36,656 nt of DNA from Branchiostoma floridae (GCF_000003815.2 NC_049981.1:1440150-1476805), one strand, 5' to 3'; shown: positions 10,811-22,370, counted from the stretch's first letter. Notes: generated by a model from the letters alone, not told the origin. Made by a program: numbers and translations.

Positions 10811-12231
10811 AATCAGACGTCCTCAGTCCATAGGAAATCATCGATTAACCGAACGCTTTGCCTTATCATGTCCCATGATTAACAACGCTTGTTGATAATA
10901 ATAGCAGAACCGGGTGCACCTTTGAAATTCGTTGAGTATATTTCGAACCCCGCAAGCTTGACGCAAGTGCAGTGAGAGTTCACTTTTACACGTTGACATC
11001 CTTAGGAGTTTGGTGGAGAGTAGTTACAACGTTCATTCCCAGTTATGATTTTAAAAGGGTAAATTTTCTCGCAATGTTGTTGAAAATAAACGACACCTCT
11101 AGCTAAATGCACAGTCCCGGTAAACCGGGTGCTGTCATGAGTTTATTTATGACAAATTTGATTGACAGGTTGTTAAGATATCGGTTGAAACATGAGGACA
11201 AGGTTGTCGGAAATTCATCATAAAGATTCTAAATATTAAAACTACATGTATACAGGTTGCACGTTATACAGTATGTATATATTAGGCTATAACAATCTCC
11301 GCGTGTATGTAAAAATGCTTAATATAATGTATACGTATGTAAAAAGGTACCACCGTTTTAGCTTTCGGGATTTTGAAGTCAATCTTCGGTAATGTTGTAC
11401 TATTTCCCAGTTACATTTTAGTGTGTCGATGGAATTTATTAGTAACATGTATGTTCTGTGAAGTATCAGATCTTCTCTCTCTTTTAATTGACCCGCGGCG
11501 TGTATGTTGCAATCTAAATCAGGGCCGGATGTTCTTTAATCCCACTTTGTTTTTGTTTTGTTTTGTTTGTTTTGTTTTCACGGCGAGTTGCTAGTGACCT
11601 GTGGTGTACGTGTGCACTGTTGTTTTAAAGAAGTACTAAACTCGAGAAGTGCGTGTTGTTTTCCAATAGAATGTGTATCAATGAATTCACAGTCAGCAAC
11701 CTTTTTGCAGAATTTCGTTTGTGGCGCATTACGCGAGGTGTTTTTGGATAACTCACTAAACCCATGCAGACCCTACCCATGTATTTCGTATACGTATAGA
11801 CACTTCCTTCATCGTGAACATTTTCGGCATAAATGAGGGGCGATATTATTTTCACACGGCCAATTGTTCACAGGATAACAAGCAACGCATATCATCAAGA
11901 CGAGTTTTTAACATCGCCCCTTTTGTTTTGTAACCGAACTTAAATATTTTGTCAGACCTTGTCAAACACATTGTATTCAGCCATAGCCTTTGATTTTTCA
12001 TTAAAGAGTACTTAGGGAGTTTAGCACTATACTGAAAGTTTTTTTATGTACGCGAGTCTAGCGGGTACTTTATCGCATAATGTGAAGTAGCATACGCATT
12101 TTACTTCAAAAATTAATATCCATCGGTAAATAACACTCTCTTGTGGAGATTAGGGCTTCTTTAACTAAGGGAACCTTGGCCATGACCGGAAGTCACCGAC
12201 TTTGACCCTCTATTTCCACTGTAGAATCGTG
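10811..12231. other. No supported gene
   Basis: AT-rich sequence with a T-rich tract near 11545-11580 (gttttgttttgtttg). No reading frame looks like protein and no clear inverted or tandem repeat was seen. Confidence 0.4.
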
Positions 12232-12240
12232 TATACCCAG

Positions 12241-12431
12241 TAGCCTCCAATGCAGGCTCTCTTGGTCCTTTTTCCGTCTTTTTTCGGCTCATAATACACC
12301 TTTTCTGGCCAATTCTTTTGTACTAGGCCGGCAACCAAGTGGCCCAGTACAAAAAGAAATGGCCAGCAAAAGTGTATTATGAGCCCAAAAAAGACAGCAA
12401 AAAGGCCACAGAGAGCCTGCTATGGAGGCTA
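12241..12431. mobile_element. MITE with 9-bp target-site duplication
   Basis: The element begins TAGCCTCC and ends GGAGGCTA. Its ~85-bp arms are inverted copies around a short loop near 12327-12345. The flanks tatacccag (12232-12240) and tacacccag (12432-12440) form a 9-base duplication with one mismatch. A 9-base duplication is typical of Mutator-like transposons and an 8-base one of hAT elements; the superfamily is inferred only from this length. Confidence 0.8.
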
Positions 12432-12440
12432 TACACCCAG

Positions 12441-13055
12441 AGTATATCACCTCTGACCCATCTATATTTGTGTGATGGGAGTCTCAGTATCTCACGGTAA
12501 GTTTGATCTTTATTAGATCCAATTTTACCCTCGTAATTGTGTAAGTTTATGTGGTAACCTACGTATGGGTTATTTCACCTATTTAGATATGTCGCGATGC
12601 CTTGGTAGTGAGTGACCTTTGTGTTATTTTCTTCAGTTGATCTTTATTTTTTGTCACTGTTTTTGTCAGTAACGGATATGTTGTTTTCCTGTTGTTGAAT
12701 CAGCACCTATCACCATGCCCAAGATTGGTTCATGTGGTGGTTTGTGTCACTAGTGGCCGTGTTGGGTTGTTTTTCTAAGCTGCCTAACATGAAACAAAAC
12801 TAACTTTGTGCATAGAACATTACACCACAGTCTCTAGTAGAGCACAGAACTTTGCAGTCCTCATCATCGGGATTTAACCCCGGAACTTATTATAAGTACG
12901 TAGCCGGATTTCTAAGGGACGAATTACAATAAGTATTCATTGCAGACACACACACACAAGCACACACAACAATTACACAGAGAAGAGGGCTTGAATCCCT
13001 AGTGTTACGCCCACAAAAACAGAACGAGGAGACACAGGAGTAATCTCATGGTTTG
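12441..13055. other. No supported gene
   Basis: Intergenic sequence with a CA-rich stretch at about 12946-12970. It leads up to the predicted 3' end of the minus-strand glycine-rich gene. Confidence 0.4.
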
Positions 13056-13061
13056 TTTATT
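13056..13061 (-). promoter_or_regulatory. Candidate poly(A) signal of the glycine-rich gene
   Basis: AATAAA on the minus strand, about 335 bases after the predicted stop codon (13394-13396). It is the first good signal downstream. Confidence 0.5.
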
Positions 13062-13308
13062 TTAAGACAAAACAACAACCACGGTTTAGACCCAGGGTGT
13101 CAGCCCTGGCGCGGGAGATTCTCGACCGCTGTGATGTGGGAGGGATCCCTCTAATTGCCGCCTGCAGAAATACACAAAACGTCTCGTCAATTTGTGTCTT
13201 AGCACCGCTTGTCCTGATCTTTCACATGGTTATACAATCGGACACATGAAGCGAAATCAGGTCAAATGTATATCTTCTTGACAATGCAGTTATTTAAAGA
13301 CAGATCTT

Positions 13309-16165
13309 TCATTGAGGCAGCAAAAGTACACGGACTTCCGTAAGAGTTACTTCAACCATATACAGTATGCAAACAAAAAACGGGGAAAATACCTCAATAG
13401 CCAAATCCGGCGCCGCCGCCGAGGCTGGGCCTACGGCCGCCGCCTTGGAAGCCATCACGGGCTGATGAGTAAAATATTGATTGTCAGAATATTTCAAAAG
13501 TACACGTGTAATTCGTATCACATACCGGGTAAAACGCCTCATGCGGCGTAATGTACCAGGTTTGTACTGAAAACAGTTAGAAAAAAAGACAACAACGGCT
13601 AAAACTAACACAGAAAATTATAACAGTAACAGGCTGAAGCTCGTTGGTATTTGGCATAATTTGCGAGAAAACAGGGAAAAATACCTCCGCCGCCGCCGCC
13701 GCCGCCCCCACCGGCTGATGAGTAAAATATTGATTGTCAGAATATTTCAAAAGTACACGTGGAATTCGTACCACATACCGGGTAAAACGCCTCATGGCGT
13801 AATGTACCAGGTTTGTAACTGAAAACAGTTAGAAAAAAATACAACAACGGCTAAAACTAACACAAAGAACTACCAGTAACAGGCTGAAGTTCGTTGGTAT
13901 TTGGCATAAGTTGCGAGAAAACAGGGAAAAAAATACCTCGAAAGCTGCGACCAGCACTACCTAATGAGTGAAATATTGATTGTCAGAATATTTCAAAAGT
14001 ACACGTGGAATTCGTATCACATACCGGGTAAAACGCCTCATGGCGTTATGTACCAGGTTTGTAACTGAGAACACTTAGAAAAAAGACAACAACGGCTAAA
14101 ACTAACACAGAAAATTATAACAGTAACAGGCTGAAGCTCGTTGGTATTTGGCATAATTTGCGAGAAAACAGGGGAAAATACCTCCAAATCTGCCTCCAGC
14201 ACCGACTGATAAGTAAAATATTGATTGTCAGAATATTTCAAAAGTACACGTGTAATTCGTATCACATACCGGGTAAAACGCCTCATGCGGCGTAATGTAC
14301 CAGGTTTGTAACTGAAAACAGTTAGAAAAAAAGACAACAACGGCTAAAACTAACACAGAAAATTATAACAGTAACAGGCTGAAGCTCGTTGGTATTTGGC
14401 ATAATTTGCGAGAAAACAGGGGAAAATACCTCCAAATCCGCCGCCAGCACCGCCTGATAAGTAAAATATTGATTGTCAGAATATTTCAAAAGTACACGTG
14501 TAATTCGTATCACATACCGGGTAAAACGCCTCATGGCGTAATGTACCAGGTTTGTAACCGAAAACAGTTAGAAAAAAAGACAACAACGGCTAAAACTAAC
14601 ACAGAGAAGTACCAGTAACAGACTGAAGCTCGTTGGTATTTGGCATAAGTTGCGAGAAAACAGGGAAAAAAATACCTCGAAAGCTGCGACCAGCACTACC
14701 TAATGAGTGAAATATTGATTGTCAGAATATTTCAAAAGTACACGTGGAATTCGTATCACATACCGGGTAAAACGCCTCATGGCGTTATGTACCAGGTTTG
14801 TAACTGAGAACACTTAGAAAAAAGACAACAACGGCTAAAACTAACACAGAAAATTATAACAGTAACAGGCTGAAGCTCGTTGGTATTTGGCATAATTTGC
14901 GAGAAAACAGGGGAAAATACCTCCAAATCTGCCTCCAGCACCGACTGATAAGTAAAATATTGATTGTCAGAATATTTCAAAAGTACACGTGTAATTCGTA
15001 TCACATACCGGGTAAAACGCCTCATGCGGCGTAATGTACCAGGTTTGTACTGAAAACAGTTAGAAAAAAAGACAACAACGGCTAAAACTAACACAGAAAA
15101 TTATAACAGTAACAGGCTGAAGCTCGTTGGTATTTGGCATAATTTGCGAGAAAACAGGGAAAAATACCTCCGCCGCCGCCGCCGCCGCCCCCACCGGCTG
15201 ATGAGTAAAATATTGATTGTCAGAATATTTCAAAAGTACACGTGGAATTCGTACCACATACCGGGTAAAACGCCTCATGGCGTAATGTACCAGGTTTGTA
15301 ACTGAAAACAGTTAGAAAAAAATACAACAACGGCTAAAACTAACACAGAAAATTATAACAGTAACAGGCTGAAGCTCGTTGGTATTTGGCATAATTTGCG
15401 AGAAAACAGGGGAAAATACCTCCAAATCTGCCTCCAGCACCGACTGATAAGTAAAATATTGATTGTCAGAATATTTCAAAAGTACACGTGTAATTCGTAT
15501 CACATACCGGGTAAAACGCCTCATGGCGTAATGTACCAGGTTTGTAACCGAAAACAGTTAGAAAAAAAGACAACAACGGCTAAAACTAACACAGAGAAGT
15601 ACCAGTAACAGACTGAAGCTCGTTGGTATTTGGCATAATTTGCGAGAAAACAGGGAAAAAATACCTCCAATGATAGAGCGGGATCCGCCACCAACAACAG
15701 CTGATGAGTAAAATATTGATGGTCAGAATATTTCAAAAGTACACGTGTAATTCGTATCACATACCGGGTAAAACGCCTCATGGCGTAATGTACCAGGTTT
15801 GTACTGAAAACAGAAAAAAAGGCAACAACGGCTAAAACTAACACAGAAAAGTATAGCAGTAACAGGCTGAAGTTCGTTTGTATTTGGCATAATTTGCGAG
15901 AGAACAGGGAAAAAAATACCTCCAGCGCCAAATCCGCCGCCAGCAATGGCTGATGAGTGAAATATTGATTGTCAGAATATTTCAAAAGTACACGTGTAAT
16001 TCGTATCACATACCGGGTAAAAAACGCCTCATGCGGCGTAATGTACCAGGTTTATAACTGAAAACAGTTAGAAAAAAAGACAACAACGGCTAAAACTAAC
16101 ACAGAGAAGTACCAGTAACAGGCAGAAGCTCGTTTTTTGCTATTTGCGAGAAAACAGGAAAAAGA
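13309..16165 (-). repeat. Tandem array of ~250-bp units, each carrying one micro-exon
   Basis: Exon starts are spaced 245-255 bp apart, with one interval of 292. Each unit holds the intron sequence (gtatttttccctgttttctcg...ctgacaatcaatattttactcatcag on the minus strand) around a different small exon. Units are very alike in the introns and differ mainly in the exon. A three-unit higher-order period of about 739 bp is visible: the exons at 13937 and 14182 equal those at 14676 and 14921. The nine-glycine exon is present twice (13685 and 15168). Recent duplication or gene conversion has spread copies. Confidence 0.9.
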
Positions 16166-16883
16166 TACATTGAGAGCCAGCGTAGGCTACAACAGCACCT
16201 GAACGGGACATCCTCATGCTGCTGGAGCTACTCCTAACTTGCCCATGGCCAGTCGGCATGCTCACCACCATACCTAGTAGAAAAGTATACATAGGGTAAA
16301 TACGTAAGGTGATTTCACCAGGCATAAAATTATGTATATTCAGCAATCCATTGCATAATGATGTAGCGACAGACTACAGATGGGGGGAATCGACTGGGGG
16401 GGGGCGTTCTCATTGACACAAGACCAATACGAGTATCAACCCCTGATGAGTAAGATATTGTCAGAATATTTCAAAAGTAATTCGAATCATATACCATGTA
16501 AAACAGAATTACAGAATGTAGATTAGTATAATTCGTAACAATTTGAAAATGTCCCATTTGTTTCAACCAGAGTGTATAAATAACTATGGCCGTGTATTAT
16601 ATACAAAAGGGTTTGTACTGAAGAGTACAAGCTACCAGAATGGTCCACATGTAAAAAGAATTCCAAGCATTCCACAGTAGAATAAAGCACAAGTTCGAGG
16701 ACCTCACACGAATTTAACCTGACAAATAATGCTCTAGTACTGCCTTCGGGAAAGTACCCACAAACAGTGTATAACTAATATCATTCTAGATGTATGTATG
16801 TATGTATGTCGAATATGTTTAAAAAAAGAAAACCACTCACTTGCGGCAAGCAGAATCACGAGGGTGACGGAGAAAACAGCCAT
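13394..16883 (-). CDS. Secreted glycine-rich protein built from tandem micro-exons
   Basis: Predicted from splice sites and phase only. Exons on the minus strand, high to low: 16841-16905 (22 nt 5'UTR, then ATG at 16881-16883 and signal peptide MAVFSVTLVILLAA), 16169-16273, 15920-15949, 15665-15700, 15420-15443, 15168-15197, 14921-14944, 14676-14699, 14430-14453, 14182-14205, 13937-13960, 13685-13714, and 13393-13461 ending GGGAGFGY and TGA. All junctions are phase 1 and internal exons are 105, 30, 36, 24, 30, 24, 24, 24, 24, 24 and 30 nt. The coding total is 486 nt, about 161 residues. Acceptors are ctcatcag-like and donors mostly GGAG|gtatttt. Motifs are GAGG[GR]FG, SAGRSFR and runs of nine glycines. 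The 105-nt exon gives a Ser/Met-rich segment (SSSSSMRMSRSG). Glycine is about 40% of the whole. The function is unknown; glycine-rich secreted structural or antimicrobial proteins are possible. Exon phasing and the intact stop make chance unlikely, but there is no transcript evidence. Confidence 0.78.
16431..16442 (-). other. Possible additional 12-nt micro-exon of the glycine-rich gene
   Basis: A diverged array unit lies upstream of the 105-nt exon. It keeps the acceptor (cttactcatcag) and is followed after 12 bases by gtattgg. Read in the gene's phase this adds four codons (Arg, Val-Asp-Thr, with Arg at the next junction) and keeps the frame. It may equally be a dead unit that is skipped. 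Confidence 0.4.
16510..16595. repeat. Direct repeat, copy 1 (pair with 17136-17220)
   Basis: It shares acagaatgtagattagtata and tttcaaccagagtgtata with the second copy about 625 bases away. The two flank the signal-peptide exon, one in the first coding intron and one upstream. Confidence 0.8.
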
Positions 16884-17135
16884 CTTGAAGAGGGTTTTGA
16901 TACAACTGAAAGAAAAAAGATAGTGTGTCATCAATAAAATCATATATAACGACAACCAGTCATGTCTAAACGTAACCACATAATACGTTTTTGCAAGTTT
17001 TCAAACGAAGTTACTAATATGCCTTCTTGAGTCGTCCGAGGTAGTCCTTCTTCATGGACGATATCGATAATGAAGATACATGTCTTGTTCTTTTTGGTGA
17101 CATTTGAACGGATTTGTTATCTAGGTTCAACAAGT

Positions 17136-17220
17136 TACAGAATGTAGATTAGTATAATTCCTAACAACTTGAAAACGGCCCATTTCTTTCAACCAGAGTG
17201 TATAAAGAACTACGGCGATG
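17136..17220. repeat. Direct repeat, copy 2 (pair with 16510-16595)
   Basis: About 85-90% identical to copy 1 by eye. It indicates a local duplication that included the 5' region of the glycine-rich gene. Confidence 0.8.
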
Positions 17221-17553
17221 TGAAGTGCGACAAACTGCGACATGTTCTAGCAATATTATCCGCGGATTCTGTGATGCTTCTTATCGAAAAGAAGTTCTAA
17301 ACATTGTTTCTTATGCATATGTAGAGCTACAGAGATCAAAGGTCGCCCAAAACTAAAACCTTGCTTGCATAGGAAATGCACTTTAATTTCTAGTGAGCCA
17401 ACTCCACGGAGAAAGATATGCCTCCGAATCCGAACGATTGATACCGTGAACTCACGGCCGGGTCTACCCCTGCATCATGAGCATACATCAAAGTTGCACA
17501 GAACGAGTAGAATCCAATGCTGCCACAGGGAAATGCATAGACTAGAAACCTTA

Positions 17554-17562
17554 CCTTTTATA
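17554..17562 (-). promoter_or_regulatory. Candidate TATA box of the glycine-rich gene
   Basis: The minus strand reads TATAAAAGG. A possible 5'UTR donor (gtgagt at 17450-17455) lies about 100 bases downstream and could splice to the acceptor before the signal-peptide exon (tcttttttctttcag, ending at 16906). This fits a non-coding first exon, but no transcript start is proven. Confidence 0.35.
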
Positions 17563-18190
17563 CAAACTATAAAAACCGCCCTACGAAAGTTTTGGCTTGA
17601 TTTTCGTTTCCATTCCACACCTAAAAATCATCAAAACTCAGAATTCTGGCCAAACTCATGACAGTTACATTCTATCTGCCCTTCCGATCGGATGCCACAC
17701 AACATGTCCAGATCCTGCCCGATTTAAAAATGAATAACCATCGGAGAATGAATAACCAGGGATTAATCGGTTCGCAGGGAAACCTTCTGGAGTTTGCTCG
17801 ATATGGGACAAGGAGGAAGAAGTATATTACAGAACAAAGTGGGACAGGACAGGTAGAAACTTGGGAAACAACGTCGAAGTGAACCCACCTGGTTTGACAG
17901 CCAATTGAAGAACCTGGAACGACGTAGCTGACACGAAAGTAACAGCTAGATATGATTAAGAAACATCAGTAGTATTATTTATAGCCAAAAATCATTTGAT
18001 GTTCCTGCAGAGACCACCAATCAAATGACCCGTAAGGTAAGGTGGGTGGGAGAGGCTACTTTCCCATCAAATCATAAAAGGCGTTACATCGCTTTTACCC
18101 AAGATTATGCATGATACCTGACCAAATTTACATTTTCGGTTCGTTGGCACGTTTCAGGGCACGTTTTAGGCCCGTAAATATGACATCATT
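17563..18190. other. No supported gene
   Basis: Upstream flank of the glycine-rich gene. The plus-strand open frames here have no recognisable protein character. Confidence 0.4.
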
Positions 18191-19559
18191 TCTTTGCCTA
18201 CGTGTAGATCGACCAGTATAAGTCCAGAGAACCCACGCACACTTCAGAAAATCAGCGTGGTAAAAACTGTCGCAAAAAGATTACAGCTTGTCTGTTTTAG
18301 AGATTATAACTGGCAGGATACTCCGGAGCTTATTGAGATTGATATGTATGCTTATCTTTTCAAATGGATTTTTGTTGTCTTTTCACCCGTTTGATTTATG
18401 GTACGGAACATCACATATTGAAAGATCATAATTCTACAACGACCACTTTTCTGTACGTACAGCAAGCACACACCAAAATCTACCTGAAAGCTTTCAATTC
18501 AAATATAAAATCTATATGCTGGTTATGCTTTGCAGAAGTTCCATCAGCAATTCTTATCCTTGCTTTGCCCGATATCATAACAACCTGTCAATCAACTCGT
18601 GAACAGCACCCGGTTACCGGGACTGTCTGTACCCTCTCAGGCTGAATACCTGCGCATTGTGCAGTGGTTTGTTTTTTTAATTCTCAGAAGTAATATTTCT
18701 CTGACACAGGGGGAACAAAGGAGAAAGCTCATCAATTCCAAGATCAGTAGAAGTGAACAACAGTCCTGATTATCTTCGTTCAGCAACAACTTTAGATGCT
18801 GTTTTAGTCGATATGCTTAAGTAGAAACTGTTTCAAGAGGATTCCGGTTGTATGGATTATGACTGGCAGGATACGCTAGATCTTATTATTGATATTGATA
18901 CTCTAATGGAGTTTTGTTGTCTTTAAACTCATTTGGTTTATGGTACGGAACATCACATATTGAAATATCCTTATTTTACAACGACCACTTTTCTGTACAT
19001 GCACACACCAAATGTACTTGTAAGCTTTAACCTAAGATATAAAATCTATATGATGGTCATGTTTTACAGAAATTCCATCAGCAATTCGTATCCTTGCTTT
19101 GTCCGATATCATAACAAGCTGTCAATCACCTCTTGAACAGCACCCAGTTACCAGGACTAGATCTGTCGCCCCTCAGGCTCAATACCTGCGCATTTTGAGC
19201 TGGTTTCTTTTTCGACTCTCTAAAATATGGTACATGGTGTCTGACAGACTCCTAGCCAACATGTTACTCTATACAACCAAATACCTCCTCTGGCTATCCA
19301 TTCACCCATTTTTCTTTCACCAATTTCTTTCACCAGAAACTACAGGAGTCTTTACAAGCAGAATGTGCCCCTCTAATGCAGGAAATTACATTTCAGACAG
19401 TCATGTTTTCAAAATTTTCTCCTCCCTAACGATGGCTTGCGTCTCCGGCGCTTACAACGACATGGTTAAAATTTGTGGGGGCGTGGGTCGTCGCCCTCAA
19501 ACGTATCTTTCTTTGACAAAAATGGCATTAGATTTAGTCTGCCAGCAACATTTGTCCCT

Positions 19560-19905
19560 CAAAATACAGAAAATGGCGTTTCAGAGGGTCCAGATTTTAA
19601 AATTTCCCCAGACCAACCTTGAGACAGCTTGCACCTTCGGCACTGAAAATTGTGAAAATATTTTTTGGGTATCGCCCTCGTTAAAACCATGTTTATTTCT
19701 GATATAATTGCCATAAAACTTAGCTTAGTCTGGTTGCAAAATTTGCCCTTCAAAACGCAGGAAATGGCGTTTTAGAGGGTCAAGATTTCAATTTTCCGGG
19801 GGAGCATACCCCCGGACCCCCTAGCATTGTCGCGCCTCCGGCGCGACGCGTAGCGCCTTCGGTCCTGAAAATTCGATCAGCAACAGTTCGCCCCCCCCCC
19901 CCATA
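19560..19905. repeat. Two tandem ~190-bp copies with a GC-rich hairpin end
   Basis: cagaaaatggcgtttcagag at 19565 recurs as caggaaatggcgttttagag at about 19758. The second copy continues into ccgggggagcataccccc and a hairpin-forming stretch (gcgcctccggcgcgacgcg, about 19832-19850), then a C run. This looks like a transposon terminus. A similar GC-rich hairpin block lies at 35217-35330. Confidence 0.5.
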
Positions 19906-20974
19906 CGAAATTTGTTGCCGTCGCCTCTGTTATAGACCTTATAATGCTTAGGCCTTGATGAGACTTGTTGCTGATACAGATACTTATATCTTATCAAACT
20001 CTTTGGACACCTGGATTTATTGGTACGAGGCATCATATATTGAAAAATAATGAACAAAACGACTTCATTCCTGTACATGAACACACAAAAATGTTAAAAT
20101 TACCTGTTATGTTTTCCGTTTAAACTTTTCATGTTGTTTCTACTATGCATCCGTTCCAACAAAAGTCCTTGCTCTTGTTTTACACGATGTCAAAACAACC
20201 TGTCAATCAAGCAGAGAACCGGTTACTAGGACTGTCTGTCGCACCTTAGGCTCGAGACCTGTACATGTTTGGGTGGTTTGTTTATAACCTTAAAAGTCTT
20301 ATGTCTCGAATTCATGGGGAATAAAAAAGACGCTTCACCCCCCTTAAGGTCATTAAATCGTAACATGAAACGTTGTGACTAGTCTCTATGGGCGTTAACA
20401 TGTTAAACGCTTTTGTTTTATATTCTATTTGGCCCAAATAAAGATAAACACATAGAGACATAAAAAAATACATATGGATGAGACCAACAAGGTCTGGGTT
20501 AACGGTTGCTTATTGTGTATATCAGTTGTCTTTTTGATCAGCTTTAGATTCGATCAGCTTTAGATGTTGTTTTTTAGTCAGTATGCTGAGAGATACTTTA
20601 AAAAGGTTTCGACCTCAGTCCTTATATATATCGACCAGTATTTTGCCCAAATGAGTCACAGACCGTACAGTCAGTAATAAGCTGCTTTCCCAATGTTTCT
20701 TTGTACTACAAATTATCAAATAGAACAATTCAAGGTGATAAAACAGAAGAGTAAATAAAACTTGATTATAACATGTGGGTAGTTAGATAGCAAGTAATAA
20801 GTTGATCAATTTGATATAAAGTCACAAGTAAAAAGTATCAATTGGATATCTGATAACTGGAAATTTAGCAATTGAATCGGCAAAGAAATTATGGAAATTC
20901 TATAAACAATAGTTGGAAAATAACAGCAAGGAAATGTAACACTTAGCCCCAACAATATCTAATATTGTGATGCT

Positions 20975-21480
20975 TTCTTAATTAATGACCTGCTTAATTC
21001 GTCTTAACCTAGAAATGAATTCCTGAGATTAGAAATGATAATCTGCATTTCACATGCAGCAGTTGTTTGAAAGGATGGGTAGACATTACTTATAAAACAG
21101 GAATTCGAAGAAGAAAAATCACTCTTTTTTGCTAAAAGTTTTTTTTGCTAGGGAGGGCCCAATATTTACAAGTTGTTGACATATCAACAACAGTCTCAAA
21201 GTCTCTCAAAGTCTCTTCTGGCGGGTTTGATATTTCAGGTCTACCGTGTTTGCTAGGGAGAACATTCGGCTTCATTTTTTATTAACAAGTTCTTCTATTG
21301 AATTTCCATGTGTTTACCATGCTATTTGTTGTATGTTTGATTTTTTTATGATAATAATTTATTTTCCATATGCGGATTAACATGTTGCATTTCGTTTCTG
21401 TACGTTTTTCTAATTTCCAACCAACCTTTGGAATCAAGTAGAGACTACGTTGTTACATTTTGCCATGTGCATCACAAAAT
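20975..21480. repeat. ~500-bp duplicated segment, copy 1
   Basis: From cttaattaatgacctgctta to catgtgcatcacaa it matches 27442-27935 in the same orientation, with small indels. Confidence 0.75.
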
Positions 21481-22103
21481 ACTATTTTTACAAAGTTCTG
21501 GTGCCACTGGCCCCAAATTTGTGTACCTAGTGAACTTTGGAAATTCCACGTGGGTAAAAAGGCGACAGACGCAGTTTTAACGATCACAACTGACAGAACG
21601 GGCTGCGTTTTGTTTTCATGCGTACGTTGGTTGTCTTTTTGATCAGCTTTAGATGCTGTTTTAGTCAGTGTTTGGGCTAGGATATACTTTGCAACGTTTC
21701 TGACCTCAGTCCTAATGTATACATGCATGTCGACCAACATTTTGCCCAAATAAGGACTTGTTACAGACACAAAGCTTCGCGATCGTCCAGCTGACCCACG
21801 TACGCTTCAGCCTGGTAAAAGAAGTCGTCAGAAGCTTACAGTTTATCTGTTATAACTGGGATGATACACTTGGGCTTCATATTCAGTGACATTGCGACCC
21901 CCCCCCCCCCCTCCCTCCCGGCTCAATACCTGCACATTTTGGGGTGGGTTGCTTATTGCGTATATTGGTTGTATTTTTGATCAGCTTTCAGTGTGCTGGG
22001 AGATAGTTTGAAACGGTTTCGACCTCAGTCCTTATGTAGATCGACCAGTATCTTATGTATATCGACCAGTATTTTGCCCCAATGAGTCACAGACCCAAAG
22101 TTT

Positions 22104-22171
22104 CGTACGCTACTCTCCAAGCAGAGGTCACGATTTTTCCCACCAAACTCTGCTTGGAGAGTATCGAACGC
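22104..22171. mobile_element. Tiny hairpin MITE inside one array copy
   Basis: Perfect 16-base arms (tactctccaagcagag at 22111-22126 and its inverse at 22148-22163) interrupt the module that elsewhere reads tttcgtccagcgg. The arms extend outward with a few mismatches (cgtacgc and cgaacg). Comparison with the uninterrupted copies shows about 65 inserted bases. Confidence 0.7.
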
Positions 22172-22293
22172 GTCCAGCGGACCCACGCACATTTGGGAAA
22201 ATCAGCCTGGAGCCGTCAGAAGATCATGATTTACAAGATTCAAAGATCTTGATTTACAACGACCACTTTTCTGTACATGCATATGCACACACC

Positions 22294-22370
22294 AAAATCT
22301 ACCTTTAAGCTTTCAAATATAAAATCTATATGATGTAGATTTTCTATTTGAAAGCTTACAGGTAGATTTT
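22294..22370. repeat. Near-perfect hairpin formed by inverted module ends
   Basis: 22294-22331 and 22333-22370 are inverted copies of module-two sequence (aaaatctacc...ggtagatttt) with almost no loop. It marks an inversion junction between array copies; inverted-only versions appear near 24495 and 26058. Confidence 0.7.

Noticed and set aside
13577-15608. Longer continuous open frames crossing array units (for example reading RVLLKYSDNQYF)
   Set aside because: They translate mostly intron sequence and are identical from unit to unit only because the introns repeat.
13715-16010. Repeated CTGATGAG in the array as hammerhead ribozyme cores
   Set aside because: On the minus strand this is the conserved splice acceptor (ctcatcag). 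No GAAA with pairing stems follows at the right place.
13309-16165. Array as a CRISPR or plain minisatellite
   Set aside because: Units are ~250 bp with splice sites and phase-matched exons, and the genome is eukaryotic.
18194-19707. Plus-strand open frames in the array (for example reading SAILILALPDIITTCQST) as a gene family
   Set aside because: Other copies of the same module are open in different frames and carry stops and indels, so no common protein is conserved.
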